Counted from the stretch's first letter, positions 8,313 through 18,072 are shown. The stretch: 64,000 nucleotides of DNA from Alphaproteobacteria bacterium (GCA_030065235.1 JASJDC010000004.1:94846-158845), one strand, 5' to 3'. Numbers and translations: made by a program. Notes: a model not told the origin generated them from the sequence alone.

Positions 8313-10967
8313 ATGAAGACCGATCAGCCGAAGACCATCCGCTTGGCCGACTATGCGCCGACGCCCTACGCCATCAACGCCGCGGCGCTGACCTTCGACC
8401 TCGATTTCCAGCGCACAGAGGTGACGTCGGTGCTGGAGATTGCGCGTCGGACCGGCGCGGAAGCGGAGCCGCTGATCCTCAATGGCGAGGCGCTGGAACT
8501 GCTTTCAATCGAGATTGATGGCGAAGCGCTTACGGCCGACGCGTATGAGATCGACGAGGCGGCGCTGACCCTCTTCAATCCGCCAGGGTCTTTCCAACTG
8601 ACCACCCGCGTCGCCATCGATCCGAGCGCCAATACGCGGCTGGAAGGGCTCTATCAGTCCAAGGACATGCTGTGTACGCAATGCGAGGCGGAGGGGTTTC
8701 GCCGGATCACCTACTATCTCGACCGACCGGATGTGATGGCGCCGTTCAGCGTGACCCTAAGGGCCGATCCCGAGCGCTTCCCGGTCCTCTTGTCGAACGG
8801 CAATCCGGGGCCGACGCGGATGCTCGAGGATGGAAGGCGCGAGGCGATCTGGATCGATCCCTTCCCCAAGCCCGCCTATTTGTTCGCGCTCGTGGCCGGG
8901 GACCTGGCTGCGGTCGAAGACCATTTCACGACGCGATCCGGCCGCGATGTGGCGCTGACGATCTTCGTCGAGCATGGCGCGGAGCCGAAAGCCTGCTACG
9001 CCATGGACGCGCTGAAACGTTCGATGATCTGGGACGAGGAACGGTTCGGCCTGGAATACGATCTCGACGTCTTCAACATCGTCGCCATCTCGCATTTCAA
9101 TATGGGGGCGATGGAGAATAAGGGGTTGAACGTCTTCAACGCCAAATATGTGCTGGCGGACGCTGAGTCGGCGTCGGACATGGATTTCACCTTCATCGAA
9201 TCCATCGTCGCGCATGAGTATTTTCACAACTGGACCGGGAACCGCGTGACTTGCCGCGACTGGTTCCAGCTGAGCCTGAAGGAAGGGCTGACGGTCTTCC
9301 GCGATCAGGAATTCACCTCTGACCAACGCTCGCGGCCGGTCAAGCGCATCCAGGACGTGCGCTCTCTGCGCGCCCGGCAGTTCCCCGAGGACGCAGGGCC
9401 GCTGGCCCATCCCGTGCGGCCCGAAAGCTATATAGAGATCAACAATTTCTACACCGCGACCGTCTATGACAAAGGCGCCGAGGTGATCCGGATGATGCAC
9501 ACACTGCTGGGCGAGGACGGGTTCCAGAAGGGCATGAAACTGTATTTCGAGCGCCATGACGGCGAGGCCGCGACCTGCGATCAATTCGCCGCCGCCATGG
9601 CCGACGCCAACAACCGCGATCTCGATCAATTCAAACGCTGGTATTCCCAAGCCGGCACCCCGGTGTTGCGCGTGGCGGCGGAGTATGACGAACCGACGCA
9701 CCGCTTGCGTCTGCGTTTCTCGCAGCAGACGCCGGCCACGCCGAACCAGCCGGAGAAGGCGCCCTTCTACATCCCCTTCCGCGTCGGGCTGATCGGCCAA
9801 GACGGGGCCGAGATACCGTTAAACAGCCCATCCAACGCCATCGACGCAGACGGGTTGGCGCATCTGACCGAGGCGGAGCAGGAGATTATCTTCACCGGCG
9901 TGACCTCGCGGCCGGTTCTTTCCTTGAACCGGGGATTCAGCGCGCCGGTCCTGGTCGAATCCGATCAGAGCGACGCCGATCTCGCCTTCGCCATGACCCA
10001 CGATATGGACGCGTTCGCCCGATGGGAGGCGGGGCAAACCTTGGCGCTACGTTTGATCTCAGCCGTTGTTGACCGGCTGCTTGGCGGCGAGACGGATGCG
10101 GAGGCGATGATCGCCGAGACCGCCGGCGGTTTCATCACGGCGATGGGCGCCATCCTGACGGACCCCGAGGCCGATCCGGCCTTCAAATCCGCTGCGATGG
10201 CATTGCCGACCGAGGACTATATCGGCGAACGCGCGCCGGTCGTTCAGGTAGACGCAATTCACCAGGCAAGGCTTGCGCTGCGTCGGGCCATCGGCGCGGC
10301 GCTGGCGGAAGACTTGGCGCGGACCTATGCGGAAAACGCAGTCGAAGGGGCCTTCGCCCCGACAGCGGAGCAGGCGGGCAAGCGCGCGCTGAGGAACGCC
10401 GCCCTGTCCTATCTCTGCGCGGCCGGCGATGGCGACGCCAAGCGGCGCGCCCTCGACGCCTATCGCGCGTCGGATAACATGACCGAGACCCTGATGGCGC
10501 TGAATCTGCTCTGCGAGACCGAAGGCGCCGAACGCGATGAGGCCTTGGCTCATTTTGAGGAAAGATGGCGCGACGATGAGCAGGTGATCGATAAATGGTT
10601 CGGAGTCCAGGCCATGGCGGCCGCGCCGAACACGCTGGCGCGCGTGCTCGAGTTGATGAAGCACCCGGCCTTCGACATGAAGAATCCGAACAAGGTGCGG
10701 GCGCTGATCGGCGCCTTCGCCCATGGTGCGCCGGTGAACTTCCACGCCGCCAACGGCTCCGGCTATGAATTCCTGGCGGACCGGGTCATCGAGCTGGATT
10801 CGATCAATCCCCAGAACGCCGCGCGTATGCTGGGGCCGTTGGGCGCCTGGCGGCGCTACGACGCGGGGCGGCAAGCCAAGATGAAGGCGGCGCTGGAGCG
10901 CATCCTCGCCGTGCCGGTCTTGAGCCCGGACAGTTATGAGATCGCCAGCAAGAGCCTGAAAGCCTGA
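8313..10967 (+). CDS. pepN: Aminopeptidase N (M1 family)
   Basis: 884-residue cytoplasmic zinc aminopeptidase removing N-terminal residues from peptides. The exopeptidase motif is present as FNMGAMENKGLNVFN near residue 265, and the zinc site as HEYFHNWTGN followed by KEGLTVFRDQEF (HEXXH with the third ligand Glu 19 residues on). The catalytic Tyr lies in NNFYTATVYDKGAEVIRMM. The long helical C-terminal domain is complete and the length matches the gammaproteobacterial-type PepN of about 870-890 residues. It appears to be a single-gene unit; no regulatory features are evident in the 121 bp before it. Confidence 0.97.
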   Translation: MKTDQPKTIRLADYAPTPYAINAAALTFDLDFQRTEVTSVLEIARRTGAEAEPLILNGEALELLSIEIDGEALTADAYEIDEAALTLFNPPGSFQLTTRVAIDPSANTRLEGLYQSKDMLCTQCEAEGFRRITYYLDRPDVMAPFSVTLRADPERFPVLLSNGNPGPTRMLEDGRREAIWIDPFPKPAYLFALVAGDLAAVEDHFTTRSGRDVALTIFVEHGAEPKACYAMDALKRSMIWDEERFGLEYDLDVFNIVAISHFNMGAMENKGLNVFNAKYVLADAESASDMDFTFIESIVAHEYFHNWTGNRVTCRDWFQLSLKEGLTVFRDQEFTSDQRSRPVKRIQDVRSLRARQFPEDAGPLAHPVRPESYIEINNFYTATVYDKGAEVIRMMHTLLGEDGFQKGMKLYFERHDGEAATCDQFAAAMADANNRDLDQFKRWYSQAGTPVLRVAAEYDEPTHRLRLRFSQQTPATPNQPEKAPFYIPFRVGLIGQDGAEIPLNSPSNAIDADGLAHLTEAEQEIIFTGVTSRPVLSLNRGFSAPVLVESDQSDADLAFAMTHDMDAFARWEAGQTLALRLISAVVDRLLGGETDAEAMIAETAGGFITAMGAILTDPEADPAFKSAAMALPTEDYIGERAPVVQVDAIHQARLALRRAIGAALAEDLARTYAENAVEGAFAPTAEQAGKRALRNAALSYLCAAGDGDAKRRALDAYRASDNMTETLMALNLLCETEGAERDEALAHFEERWRDDEQVIDKWFGVQAMAAAPNTLARVLELMKHPAFDMKNPNKVRALIGAFAHGAPVNFHAANGSGYEFLADRVIELDSINPQNAARMLGPLGAWRRYDAGRQAKMKAALERILAVPVLSPDSYEIASKSLKA

Positions 10968-11074
10968 GCCAATATCCGATTTCTCGGCTTTGTGACTAGA
11001 ACGGCCGGCGCCGCCGCCATAGATCAGGTCGCGAAGTCCCGATCCGGGACGAGGGTTCGAAAGGCGACTAGGCG

Positions 11075-12508
11075 ATGGCTGAGACAATCACGGCGGATAT
11101 CTGCATCATCGGCGCGGGATCAGGCGGCCTGTCGGTCGCCGCGGGCGCCTCCCAGATGGGCGCCAAAACGGTCCTGATCGAACGCGGCGCGATGGGCGGC
11201 GACTGCCTGAACACGGGCTGCGTGCCGTCGAAGGCCCTGATCGCCGCGGCGCATGCGGCGCACACATTCCGCGAGGCCGCCAAGTTCGGCGTCGCCGCCG
11301 CCGAGCCTGAAATCGACATGGCGAAAGTGCGCGATCATGTAAAAGGCGTGATCGACGCCATCGCGCCGACGGATTCGGTCGAACGGTTCGAAGGGTTCGG
11401 CGTTCAGGTGCTTCAATCTTCTGCGCGCTTCATCTCCAACACCGAAGTCGCGACTGACGCCGGCGATCGCGTGAAGGCGAAAAATTTCGTTATCGCCACC
11501 GGCTCCAGTCCGATGGTCCCGCCGATCCCCGGACTCGCCGAAACGCCCTTCATGACCAACGAGACGGTCTTCGATCTCGGCGAGAAGGTCGATCACCTGA
11601 TCGTGGTCGGCGGCGGTCCGATCGGGACCGAACTGGCGCACGCCCATCGCCGTTTGGGCGCCAAGGTCACCGTGGTTGAGATGTTCGACATTCTCGGCCG
11701 CGACGACCCGGAATGTTCGGCGATCGTCAAGGAGCGTCTGCTCGAGGAAGGCTTGATTTTCAAGGAACGGACCAAGGTTGTCTCGGTGGCTAAGACGGAT
11801 CAGGGCGTCCAGGTCGAAGTCGACTCCGAACAAGGGCCGGAGACCCTGAACGGCAGTCACCTGCTGATCGCCGCCGGACGAACGCCCAATATCCAAGACC
11901 TTGATCTGGAGAAAGCGGGCGTCGCCTACACCAATCGCGGCGTCACCGTCGACCCATCCCTGCGCACCAGCGCCAAGCGGATCTACGCCATCGGCGATGT
12001 CGCGGGCGGTCTGCAATTCACCCATATGGCGAACTATCACGCCGGCATTCTGATCCGGCAGATTCTGTTCAAGATGGGCTGGACGAAGGTCGATACGTCG
12101 GCCTTTCCCTGGGTGACCTACACCGACCCGGAACTCGCGCATGTCGGCATGAGTGAGGCGGACGCTTTGAAGGCCTATGGCAAGGGTGGATTCAAACTGC
12201 TGCGCTGGTCCTTTGACGAGAATGACCGGGCGCAGGCGGAACGCAGCACACATGGACTGATCAAGGTCGTCACCGACGCTAAACGCCGGGTCAAGGGTGC
12301 GACCATCGCCGGACCGCATGCGGGCGAGTTGATCATGCCCTGGGTCATGGCGATCGGACTGAAGAAGAAGATCGGCGCCGTCGCCGGTCTGACCTTCCCC
12401 TACCCGACCCTCTCGGAAGTGTCGAAACGCGCCGCCGGCAGTTACTACACGCCGTCTCTGTTTTCGGAGAAAACCCGAAAGATCGTTCGGTTTCTAATGC
12501 GATTCTAG
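11075..12508 (+). CDS. Pyridine nucleotide-disulfide oxidoreductase (mercuric-reductase/dihydrolipoamide-dehydrogenase-like)
   Basis: 477 residues. FAD motif ICIIGAGSGGLSVAAGA, redox-active disulfide GGDCLNTGCVPSKALI near residues 43-48, NAD(P) motif VVGGGPIGTELAHA, second FAD motif YAIGDVAGG, and the dimer domain. In dihydrolipoamide dehydrogenase the C-terminal base is His in an HPTxSE context; here the segment is FPYPTLSEVSKRA with Tyr at that place. This subfamily is widespread in alphaproteobacteria next to TVP38/DedA-type membrane proteins and its substrate is not settled. The MerA N-terminal metal-binding domain is absent and no mer genes are nearby, so mercury reduction is unlikely. 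Confidence 0.85.
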   Translation: MAETITADICIIGAGSGGLSVAAGASQMGAKTVLIERGAMGGDCLNTGCVPSKALIAAAHAAHTFREAAKFGVAAAEPEIDMAKVRDHVKGVIDAIAPTDSVERFEGFGVQVLQSSARFISNTEVATDAGDRVKAKNFVIATGSSPMVPPIPGLAETPFMTNETVFDLGEKVDHLIVVGGGPIGTELAHAHRRLGAKVTVVEMFDILGRDDPECSAIVKERLLEEGLIFKERTKVVSVAKTDQGVQVEVDSEQGPETLNGSHLLIAAGRTPNIQDLDLEKAGVAYTNRGVTVDPSLRTSAKRIYAIGDVAGGLQFTHMANYHAGILIRQILFKMGWTKVDTSAFPWVTYTDPELAHVGMSEADALKAYGKGGFKLLRWSFDENDRAQAERSTHGLIKVVTDAKRRVKGATIAGPHAGELIMPWVMAIGLKKKIGAVAGLTFPYPTLSEVSKRAAGSYYTPSLFSEKTRKIVRFLMRF

Positions 12509-12597
12509 CTGGTTTCCGCAGTTTCCGTGAAGATATACTCCCTCTAACGCCGACGAACCGGTCGGCGATCCAATCCTTGAGAATATGGGAGTTCATT

Positions 12598-14112
12598 ATG
12601 AGTACGGCATTTGCCCCACGTCGGCTGTTGGCGGCGACGGCGATCGCGTTCGGCGCGTTCGCTGCGATGGCGCCCTCGGCCTGGGCCGAAGCGCTTAATC
12701 TGCGCATCGTCCATGTCAACGATATCGACCGGATGAGCGACAGCAAGGGCCGCGGCGGCCTCGCCAAGCTCGCCACGGTCGTCAAGGAGGCCAAATCGGG
12801 CGCTGAGAATGTCCTGGTCACGCACGGCGGCGACACGATCGCGCCGAGCATCCTGTCCTCCATCGACCAGGGCGCGCATTTCATCGATCTTTTGAACCAG
12901 CTTGGGATCGACGTATTGGTCCTGGGCAACCACGAATATGATTTCGGCCCGGCCGTCATGTCCCAGCGTGTCAGCGAGGCCCAGTTCCCCGTCCTGTCCG
13001 CGAACTCGATCGCGCCGGGCGGCGGTTTGCCGGAGGGCGTTCTGGCCAACACGACCTGGAGCTTCGGCGACTGGACCATCGGCATGTTCGGCCTGACGAC
13101 GCCCACCACCGTCGAACGGGCCAGCCCGGCGCCGGTGACCTTCGGCGATGTGACCGAGGTCGCCGCCGCGCAAGCCGAGGCCTTGACCGAGGCCGGCGCC
13201 GATTTCGTCATCGCTCTGTCGCACACCACGGTCTCCGAAGACGAACGCTTGATCGAGCAAGCCGCCGCGCCGTTGATCCTGGGCGGGGACGACCACGATC
13301 TGCGGGTGAAATGGTTCGGCAAGACCGCCTTCGTCGAATCCGCCAGCCAGGCCGATTTCGTCACCGTGATCGATCTGACCATGGAGAAGGACGAGGACGG
13401 TGAAGTCTCTTGGTACGCCGCCTACGATCTGATCAACACGCTCGGCGTCGAGCCCGACCCCGAAATGACCGCTGCGATCGCGGTCTATGAGGGCCGCCTG
13501 GACGCCGAGTTGAATGTCGAGATCGGCGCCACCGCGACCGCCTTGGACACGCGCCGGCCCAGCGTGCGCGGCGGTGAAAACGCGTTCGGCAGCTTGGTCG
13601 CCGACGCGATGCGCATGGCCGTCGAGGCCGATATCGGCATCACCAATGGCGGCGGCATCCGGGCCGACCGCGAATACGCCCCGGGCACGGTCCTGACCCG
13701 CAAGGACATTCTGGCCGAACTGCCTTTCGGCAATCGCACCGTCCTTTTGGAAATGACCGGCGCCCAGGTGCTGGCGGCGCTGGAAAACGGCTTCAGCAAG
13801 ATCGAAGACGTCGCCGGCCGATTCCCGCATGTCTCGGGCATGACGGTGGTCTACAACCCGGCCGCGCCGGCCGGCGCGCGCGTCGTGTCGGCCGAGGTCG
13901 GCGGGGCGGCGCTGGATCCGGCCAAGACCTATCGCCTGGCGACCAACGACTATATGGCCAAAGGCGGCGACGGTTACGCGTCCTTCCTGGAAGCCAAGGT
14001 CATCATTGATTCGACCTCCGGCGAGTATATGGCCAGTCAAGTGATGGACTTCATCGCCGACGCCGGCGAGGTGTCGCCTGCGGTCGAAGGCCGGTTGACG
14101 ATCGCTCAATAG
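12598..14112 (+). CDS. Exported bifunctional metallophosphoesterase/5'-nucleotidase
   Basis: 504 residues from the ATG at 12598, which has GGGAG about 9 bp upstream; an ATG at 12577 is in frame but less well placed. Signal peptide about residues 1-31 (PSAWAEA). The N-terminal calcineurin-like domain shows HVNDIDRMSD, THGGDTIAPS, LGNHEYDFGP, ALSHT and GGDDHD, a variant of the usual GGHxH. The C-terminal 5'-nucleotidase domain has NAFGSLVADAMR, NGGGIRAD and ATNDYMAKGGDGY. It probably acts in the periplasm to dephosphorylate nucleotides or related esters. A leader hairpin (arms 12548-12554 and 12561-12567) precedes it, and a strong terminator follows. Confidence 0.9.
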   Translation: MSTAFAPRRLLAATAIAFGAFAAMAPSAWAEALNLRIVHVNDIDRMSDSKGRGGLAKLATVVKEAKSGAENVLVTHGGDTIAPSILSSIDQGAHFIDLLNQLGIDVLVLGNHEYDFGPAVMSQRVSEAQFPVLSANSIAPGGGLPEGVLANTTWSFGDWTIGMFGLTTPTTVERASPAPVTFGDVTEVAAAQAEALTEAGADFVIALSHTTVSEDERLIEQAAAPLILGGDDHDLRVKWFGKTAFVESASQADFVTVIDLTMEKDEDGEVSWYAAYDLINTLGVEPDPEMTAAIAVYEGRLDAELNVEIGATATALDTRRPSVRGGENAFGSLVADAMRMAVEADIGITNGGGIRADREYAPGTVLTRKDILAELPFGNRTVLLEMTGAQVLAALENGFSKIEDVAGRFPHVSGMTVVYNPAAPAGARVVSAEVGGAALDPAKTYRLATNDYMAKGGDGYASFLEAKVIIDSTSGEYMASQVMDFIADAGEVSPAVEGRLTIAQ

Positions 14113-14157
14113 GGGCGCGTTCGACGCGCGTCCTTATCGGATGGCGGTGATATCTGT

Positions 14158-14193
14158 GGGGCCGTCGGCGTCGCGCCGGCGGCCCTTTCCTTT
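14158..14193 (+). terminator. Rho-independent terminator after the 5'-nucleotidase gene
   Basis: GGGCCGTCGGCG (14159-14170) pairs with CGCCGGCGGCCC (14174-14185) across a TCG loop with one G-T pair, followed by TTTCCTTT. It is 46 bp after the stop codon. Confidence 0.75.
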
Positions 14194-14367
14194 AAGCCTG
14201 CAAGAATTGACCGGCGCCGCGCAGGCTCTGGGAAAGCTTTTCCCGACGAACCGGCCGAGCCGCTTTGGCGGCGGTCTAACCGCTTGAAACAAGGGGCTGC
14301 GTCCGCCGTCCCCCTTGGCACGCCGCATGCTTTGACCCTCAGACGCATTCTGTTTGGTCAAGCGCAG

Positions 14368-14865
14368 ATGACTTTGGACAGTCTTTTTTCGATCTTCAAA
14401 CGCCGGCCGGAGGGCGAGCCCGCTCTGGCCGACGCGCGGGCGCGTGTGCCTCAGATCGCCAAACTTGGCGGCCCGGCGCGCCAAATCGCGGCGCCGCCGG
14501 AGACAGCCGCGCGGCAGCCCGCCGGTCCGGTCGATCAGGTACAGATCAGCGCCCAGGCCGCCTTCGTCCTGGCCGCCTCTCAGTATAATCCCAGCGCTAT
14601 CACAGAGACCGAAACCCAGCGCATGAGCGACGGCCTCTATCAAGGTAAGGCGATCTCAGCCCGCGATCGGGCGATCCTGGTCAAAGGCCCGCAATCGGGC
14701 GCCGAGCGATTCGGGTCGCAGAACGCGCCGCGCAACCTGTTGGCGGCGTTCCAGACCGACATCAGCGACGCGTTGGGCCGCAGCGATTTCGTCACCGTCG
14801 AAACAAGTTCGCGCGCCGTCTCGATCCTCGGACGCGTCGCGAGCCTTCGGGAAGTCATTCTATAA
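14368..14865 (+). CDS. Hypothetical protein
   Basis: 165 residues from the ATG at 14368; an ORF start at 14284 would add 28 residues that run into the region just after the terminator, so the shorter form is preferred. No signal peptide or membrane segment. The N-terminal 60 residues are Ala/Pro-rich and probably unstructured; the C-terminal part (SDGLYQGKAISARDRAILVKG, then ETSSRAVSILGRVASLREVIL) looks folded. I do not recognise a family. Codon use matches its neighbours, which supports a real gene. Confidence 0.55.
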   Translation: MTLDSLFSIFKRRPEGEPALADARARVPQIAKLGGPARQIAAPPETAARQPAGPVDQVQISAQAAFVLAASQYNPSAITETETQRMSDGLYQGKAISARDRAILVKGPQSGAERFGSQNAPRNLLAAFQTDISDALGRSDFVTVETSSRAVSILGRVASLREVIL

Positions 14866-14914
14866 GCGCGGCTTCGCGTGCGCAGGACCGGCCCGGCGCG
14901 ACGCCGTGTCAGAC

Positions 14915-14944
14915 TTGTTGAGACGCCTGCGAAGGCTGTATAGC
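14915..14944 (+). promoter_or_regulatory. Putative sigma-70 promoter of ctaA
   Basis: TTGTTG (14915-14920), 18-bp spacer, TATAGC (14939-14944). The predicted start of transcription falls at about 14951, next to the ATG at 14952, so the transcript may be leaderless or translation may start further in. Confidence 0.45.
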
Positions 14945-14951
14945 GCTGCCT

Positions 14952-16037
14952 ATGAGTGAGCTTTCCAGCGAATCCCGTCTGTCTTTGGCGCCGGCGGCCG
15001 ATATGGCGTCCAGGACCCGCGCGGTCGGCCTTTGGCTGGCCGCCTCGGCCGCTATGGTCTTTATCATGATGCTGATCGGGGCGATCACCCGGCTCACAGA
15101 ATCCGGCTTGAGCATGGTTGAATGGCGCCCGTTGATCGGGGCCTTGCCGCCGCTCTCCGAGGCTGAATGGGTCCGGGTGTTCGAACTTTATCGCCAGACC
15201 TCGGAATATCAGCTCGCCAACGCCGGTATGACTCTGGCCGAGTTCAAAGCGATCTTCTGGTGGGAGTATATCCACCGCCTGTGGGGCCGGTTAATCGGCG
15301 TCGTCTACGCCGTGCCGTTTTTCTTCTTTCTCTGGCGCGGCTGGATCCCGGCAGCCGCAAAGCCGCATCTCTGGATTCTCCTGGCGCTGGGCGGCCTGCA
15401 GGGCGTGATCGGCTGGTGGATGGTGAAGAGCGGCTTTGTCGACCGCACCGATGTCAGCCAATACCGTCTGGCGCTGCATCTCGGCATGGCCTTCTTCATC
15501 CTCGGCTATTTGTTCTGGATGACGCTCAGTTTTCTCTGGCCGGTCGAGCGGGGCCGCGCCGCCGCGCCGCGCGGGTTCCGCCGGCTGAGCGCCTGGACGC
15601 ACGCGGTGGTGTTCGTCACCGTGGTCAGCGGCGCCTTTGTCGCCGGCTCAAACGCTGGGTTCATCTATAATGACTGGCCGCTGATGAATGGCGCGCTGAC
15701 GCCGGACGATTTCTGGACCTTGACCCCTTGGTGGGCGAGCGCTTTTGAGGAGCACGGCGTCATCCAATTCAACCACCGCCTGCTGGCTTACGCGACGGTC
15801 GGCGTCGGAACGGCGGTCTGGATCGCTGCGCGAAGGATCGACTTGGCGCCGCGCGCGCGCCTGGCGGTCACCGCGCTGGTCTGCGGCGTCTGGCTTCAGG
15901 CGGCGTTGGGCGTGGCCACCCTTGTCCTGGTCGTGCCGATCACGCTCGCCACCCTGCATCAGGCGGGGGCGGCGACGGTCTTTTGCCTCACTCTTTGGCT
16001 GTTGAAAGAAGTCCGCGGGCGAACCGGTAAAGCTTGA
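14952..16037 (+). CDS. ctaA: Heme A synthase (COX15/CtaA)
   Basis: 361-residue inner-membrane protein that oxidises the C8 methyl of heme O to the formyl of heme A for aa3-type cytochrome oxidase. Eight hydrophobic helices are visible. Conserved histidine helices: WWEYIHRLWGRLIG near residue 100, LALHLGMAFFILG, VIQFNHRLLAYATVG near residue 270 and LATLHQAGAATVF near the end. The LIGAITRLTESGLSMVEWRP start and the FVAGSNAGFIYNDWP loop are typical of the alphaproteobacterial/mitochondrial type. The first 17 residues are variable; Met18 is an alternative start. Confidence 0.95.
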   Translation: MSELSSESRLSLAPAADMASRTRAVGLWLAASAAMVFIMMLIGAITRLTESGLSMVEWRPLIGALPPLSEAEWVRVFELYRQTSEYQLANAGMTLAEFKAIFWWEYIHRLWGRLIGVVYAVPFFFFLWRGWIPAAAKPHLWILLALGGLQGVIGWWMVKSGFVDRTDVSQYRLALHLGMAFFILGYLFWMTLSFLWPVERGRAAAPRGFRRLSAWTHAVVFVTVVSGAFVAGSNAGFIYNDWPLMNGALTPDDFWTLTPWWASAFEEHGVIQFNHRLLAYATVGVGTAVWIAARRIDLAPRARLAVTALVCGVWLQAALGVATLVLVVPITLATLHQAGAATVFCLTLWLLKEVRGRTGKA

Positions 16038-16271
16038 CCGGCGATCTTAAGATTTCCGCCAGAGAGCACGATCTCGGACCGATAACGCGCGGGGAGGGGC
16101 GCGCCTCACTCTATCGTCTCACGCCTTTTACAATTTGTTCATAACTGATCGTGTAAACGGATTGTGGGGGGAATGAATCGGTCGTCGGAGCAACAACGCC
16201 GTTTCGCCGCACTGTTGGTCGGGCGGTGAGCATCGAGCGTTTTGGGCTGCAACTGCTCGGACTGTGTATTC

Positions 16272-18050
16272 ATGGCGCGGGACTTTATGACTTTCAAAGC
16301 GACACAGCAAACAACCGTATTCAACGCGTCGGGCGACGATTCCGCGCGCCTGGCGCAGATCGCCGGGTCGGTGTGCGCGGGGGCGAACGCTTCGGGGCCG
16401 GCGCTGCCTGTCGACATGGCGCTTGATGCATTGTCCCAGTCCGGCGACCTCGCCTATGTCTGGGACTTCACCAGCGACGAAATCCGCTGGTTCGGCGATC
16501 TCAGCATCGCGTTGGGCGTCGATGGCCCCGAAAGCCTGAGCAATGGCGAGCGTTTTCATGAACGCGTCAATGTCGAAGACCTGACGCAACGTCTGCAAAG
16601 CCTCGGTCTGCATATGCAGGATAACGGCATCTTCGACTGCGAATATCGCCTGCGTCAGGATTCGGGCGATTTCGTCTGGGTTCACGAAAAAGGCAAGATC
16701 GCCTCCGACCGGGACGGCGAACCCTCATCCCTCGCCGGCGTCATCCGTCCAATCACCCGTCGCAAGCACCAGGAACGGCTGCTCGAGCACAAGGCGACCT
16801 ATGACGAACTGACGGGGCATTTCAACAAGGCGCGGCTGAGCGAAACACTGCATACGACCTTGGCCTACAACAAACGCTACGCTGTCAAAGGCGGCTATCT
16901 GGCCGTCGGCATCGACAAACTGGCGATGGTCAATGACGCCTACGGCTACACAGTCGCCGATCTGGTGATCCTGGGCGTCAGCCATCGTATTGAACGCTGT
17001 CTGCGCGTGACCGACCGAATCGGCCGGCTCGGCGGAGACAGGTTTGGGATCGTCTTGCCGGAAGCCAGTGATGAAGGTCTGGCTCAGGCCGCCGAGAAAA
17101 TCCTGGCCGCGGTGAGCAGTGAGCCGATCGATACGCCGGAAGGGCCGATCCATGTGACGATTTCGATCGGCGGCGTCGAGGTGCCCGGCCAGATCGGCGA
17201 TACGCAGGAGGCCATGACCGCGGCGGAAAGCGCCCTGCAGCTCGCCAAGGAGCGCGGCCGGAACTGCTATGTCGACTACCGGCTGTCCGACGAACAGCGC
17301 CAACATAACCGCGTGTCTCTCGATATCGGCGAACAGGTGCTGAAGGCGCTCGATGAGGATCGCGTCGTTTTCGCCTATCAACCGGTGGTGAACACGGTGA
17401 CGAAAGAGACGGCCTATTACGAAACGCTGTTGCGTCTGCGGGAGCCGAACGGCGATGTCATACCCGCCGGCGACTTCGTGCCCGTGGCGGAAAAGATGGG
17501 CCTGATGCGCATGCTGGATCGGCGGGCGCTGGAAATCGCCGTCGCCGATCTGATCGCCTATCCGGATGTCACCCTGGCTTTGAACATTTCCAGCCTTACC
17601 GTCACCGACCCGTCCTGGCTGCGCCACTTGATCGGTCTGACCAAAGGCCGCGAGGACCTCGCCCGGCGTCTGATCGTGGAAATCACCGAAACGGCCGCCC
17701 TGGAAGATTTCGAACTCTCCGAACGGTTCGTGAGCGCGGTGCGCAAATTGGGCTGCAAGGTCGCGCTGGACGATTTCGGCTCCGGCTATACCTCTTTCCG
17801 CCATATGAAAGTGCTGACGGTCGATATCGTTAAGATCGACGGCGCGTTCATCAAGGACGTGGCGAACAGCCCGGACAACAAGCTGTTCGTCCGAACGCTT
17901 CTCGGCCTGGCCGAAGGGTTCGGCCTGACGACCGTCGCCGAATGCGTCGAGACCGAAGCGGAAGTCGCGATCCTGGAAGATGAAGGGGCGGACTATCTGC
18001 AGGGCTGGTATTACGGACGTCCTGACACCGACCCGGCCTGGCGGATCTAA
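16272..18050 (+). CDS. PAS-GGDEF-EAL protein, probable cyclic-di-GMP phosphodiesterase
   Basis: 592 residues from the ATG at 16272; ATG 16287 is equally possible, and neither has a strong ribosome site. PAS fold about residues 45-155 (YVWDFTSDEIRWF, DSGDFVWVHEKGKI), GGDEF fold about 165-330, EAL fold about 345-590. The cyclase signature reads RLGGDRFGIVLPE, so the glutamate of GGDEF is Arg and cyclase activity is unlikely. The EAL domain keeps its metal and catalytic residues: Glu in YETLLRL, Asn in ALNISS, Glu in VEITET, Asp-Asp in LDDFGSGY, Lys in VKIDG and Glu in AECVET. No membrane segment is seen, so it probably acts in the cytoplasm, sensing through the PAS domain. Confidence 0.9.
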   Translation: MARDFMTFKATQQTTVFNASGDDSARLAQIAGSVCAGANASGPALPVDMALDALSQSGDLAYVWDFTSDEIRWFGDLSIALGVDGPESLSNGERFHERVNVEDLTQRLQSLGLHMQDNGIFDCEYRLRQDSGDFVWVHEKGKIASDRDGEPSSLAGVIRPITRRKHQERLLEHKATYDELTGHFNKARLSETLHTTLAYNKRYAVKGGYLAVGIDKLAMVNDAYGYTVADLVILGVSHRIERCLRVTDRIGRLGGDRFGIVLPEASDEGLAQAAEKILAAVSSEPIDTPEGPIHVTISIGGVEVPGQIGDTQEAMTAAESALQLAKERGRNCYVDYRLSDEQRQHNRVSLDIGEQVLKALDEDRVVFAYQPVVNTVTKETAYYETLLRLREPNGDVIPAGDFVPVAEKMGLMRMLDRRALEIAVADLIAYPDVTLALNISSLTVTDPSWLRHLIGLTKGREDLARRLIVEITETAALEDFELSERFVSAVRKLGCKVALDDFGSGYTSFRHMKVLTVDIVKIDGAFIKDVANSPDNKLFVRTLLGLAEGFGLTTVAECVETEAEVAILEDEGADYLQGWYYGRPDTDPAWRI

Positions 18051-18072
18051 TCGGCCCCGCCGTCGGCCGCTC

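Noticed and set aside
11075..12508. Mercuric reductase
   Set aside because: No metal-binding N-terminal domain, no C-terminal cysteine pair and no mer neighbours.
12544..14109. A 521-codon open frame antisense to the 5'-nucleotidase gene
   Set aside because: High-GC shadow: the residues are His/Arg/Asp-rich without motifs, and the plus-strand gene is complete with a signal peptide and known domains.
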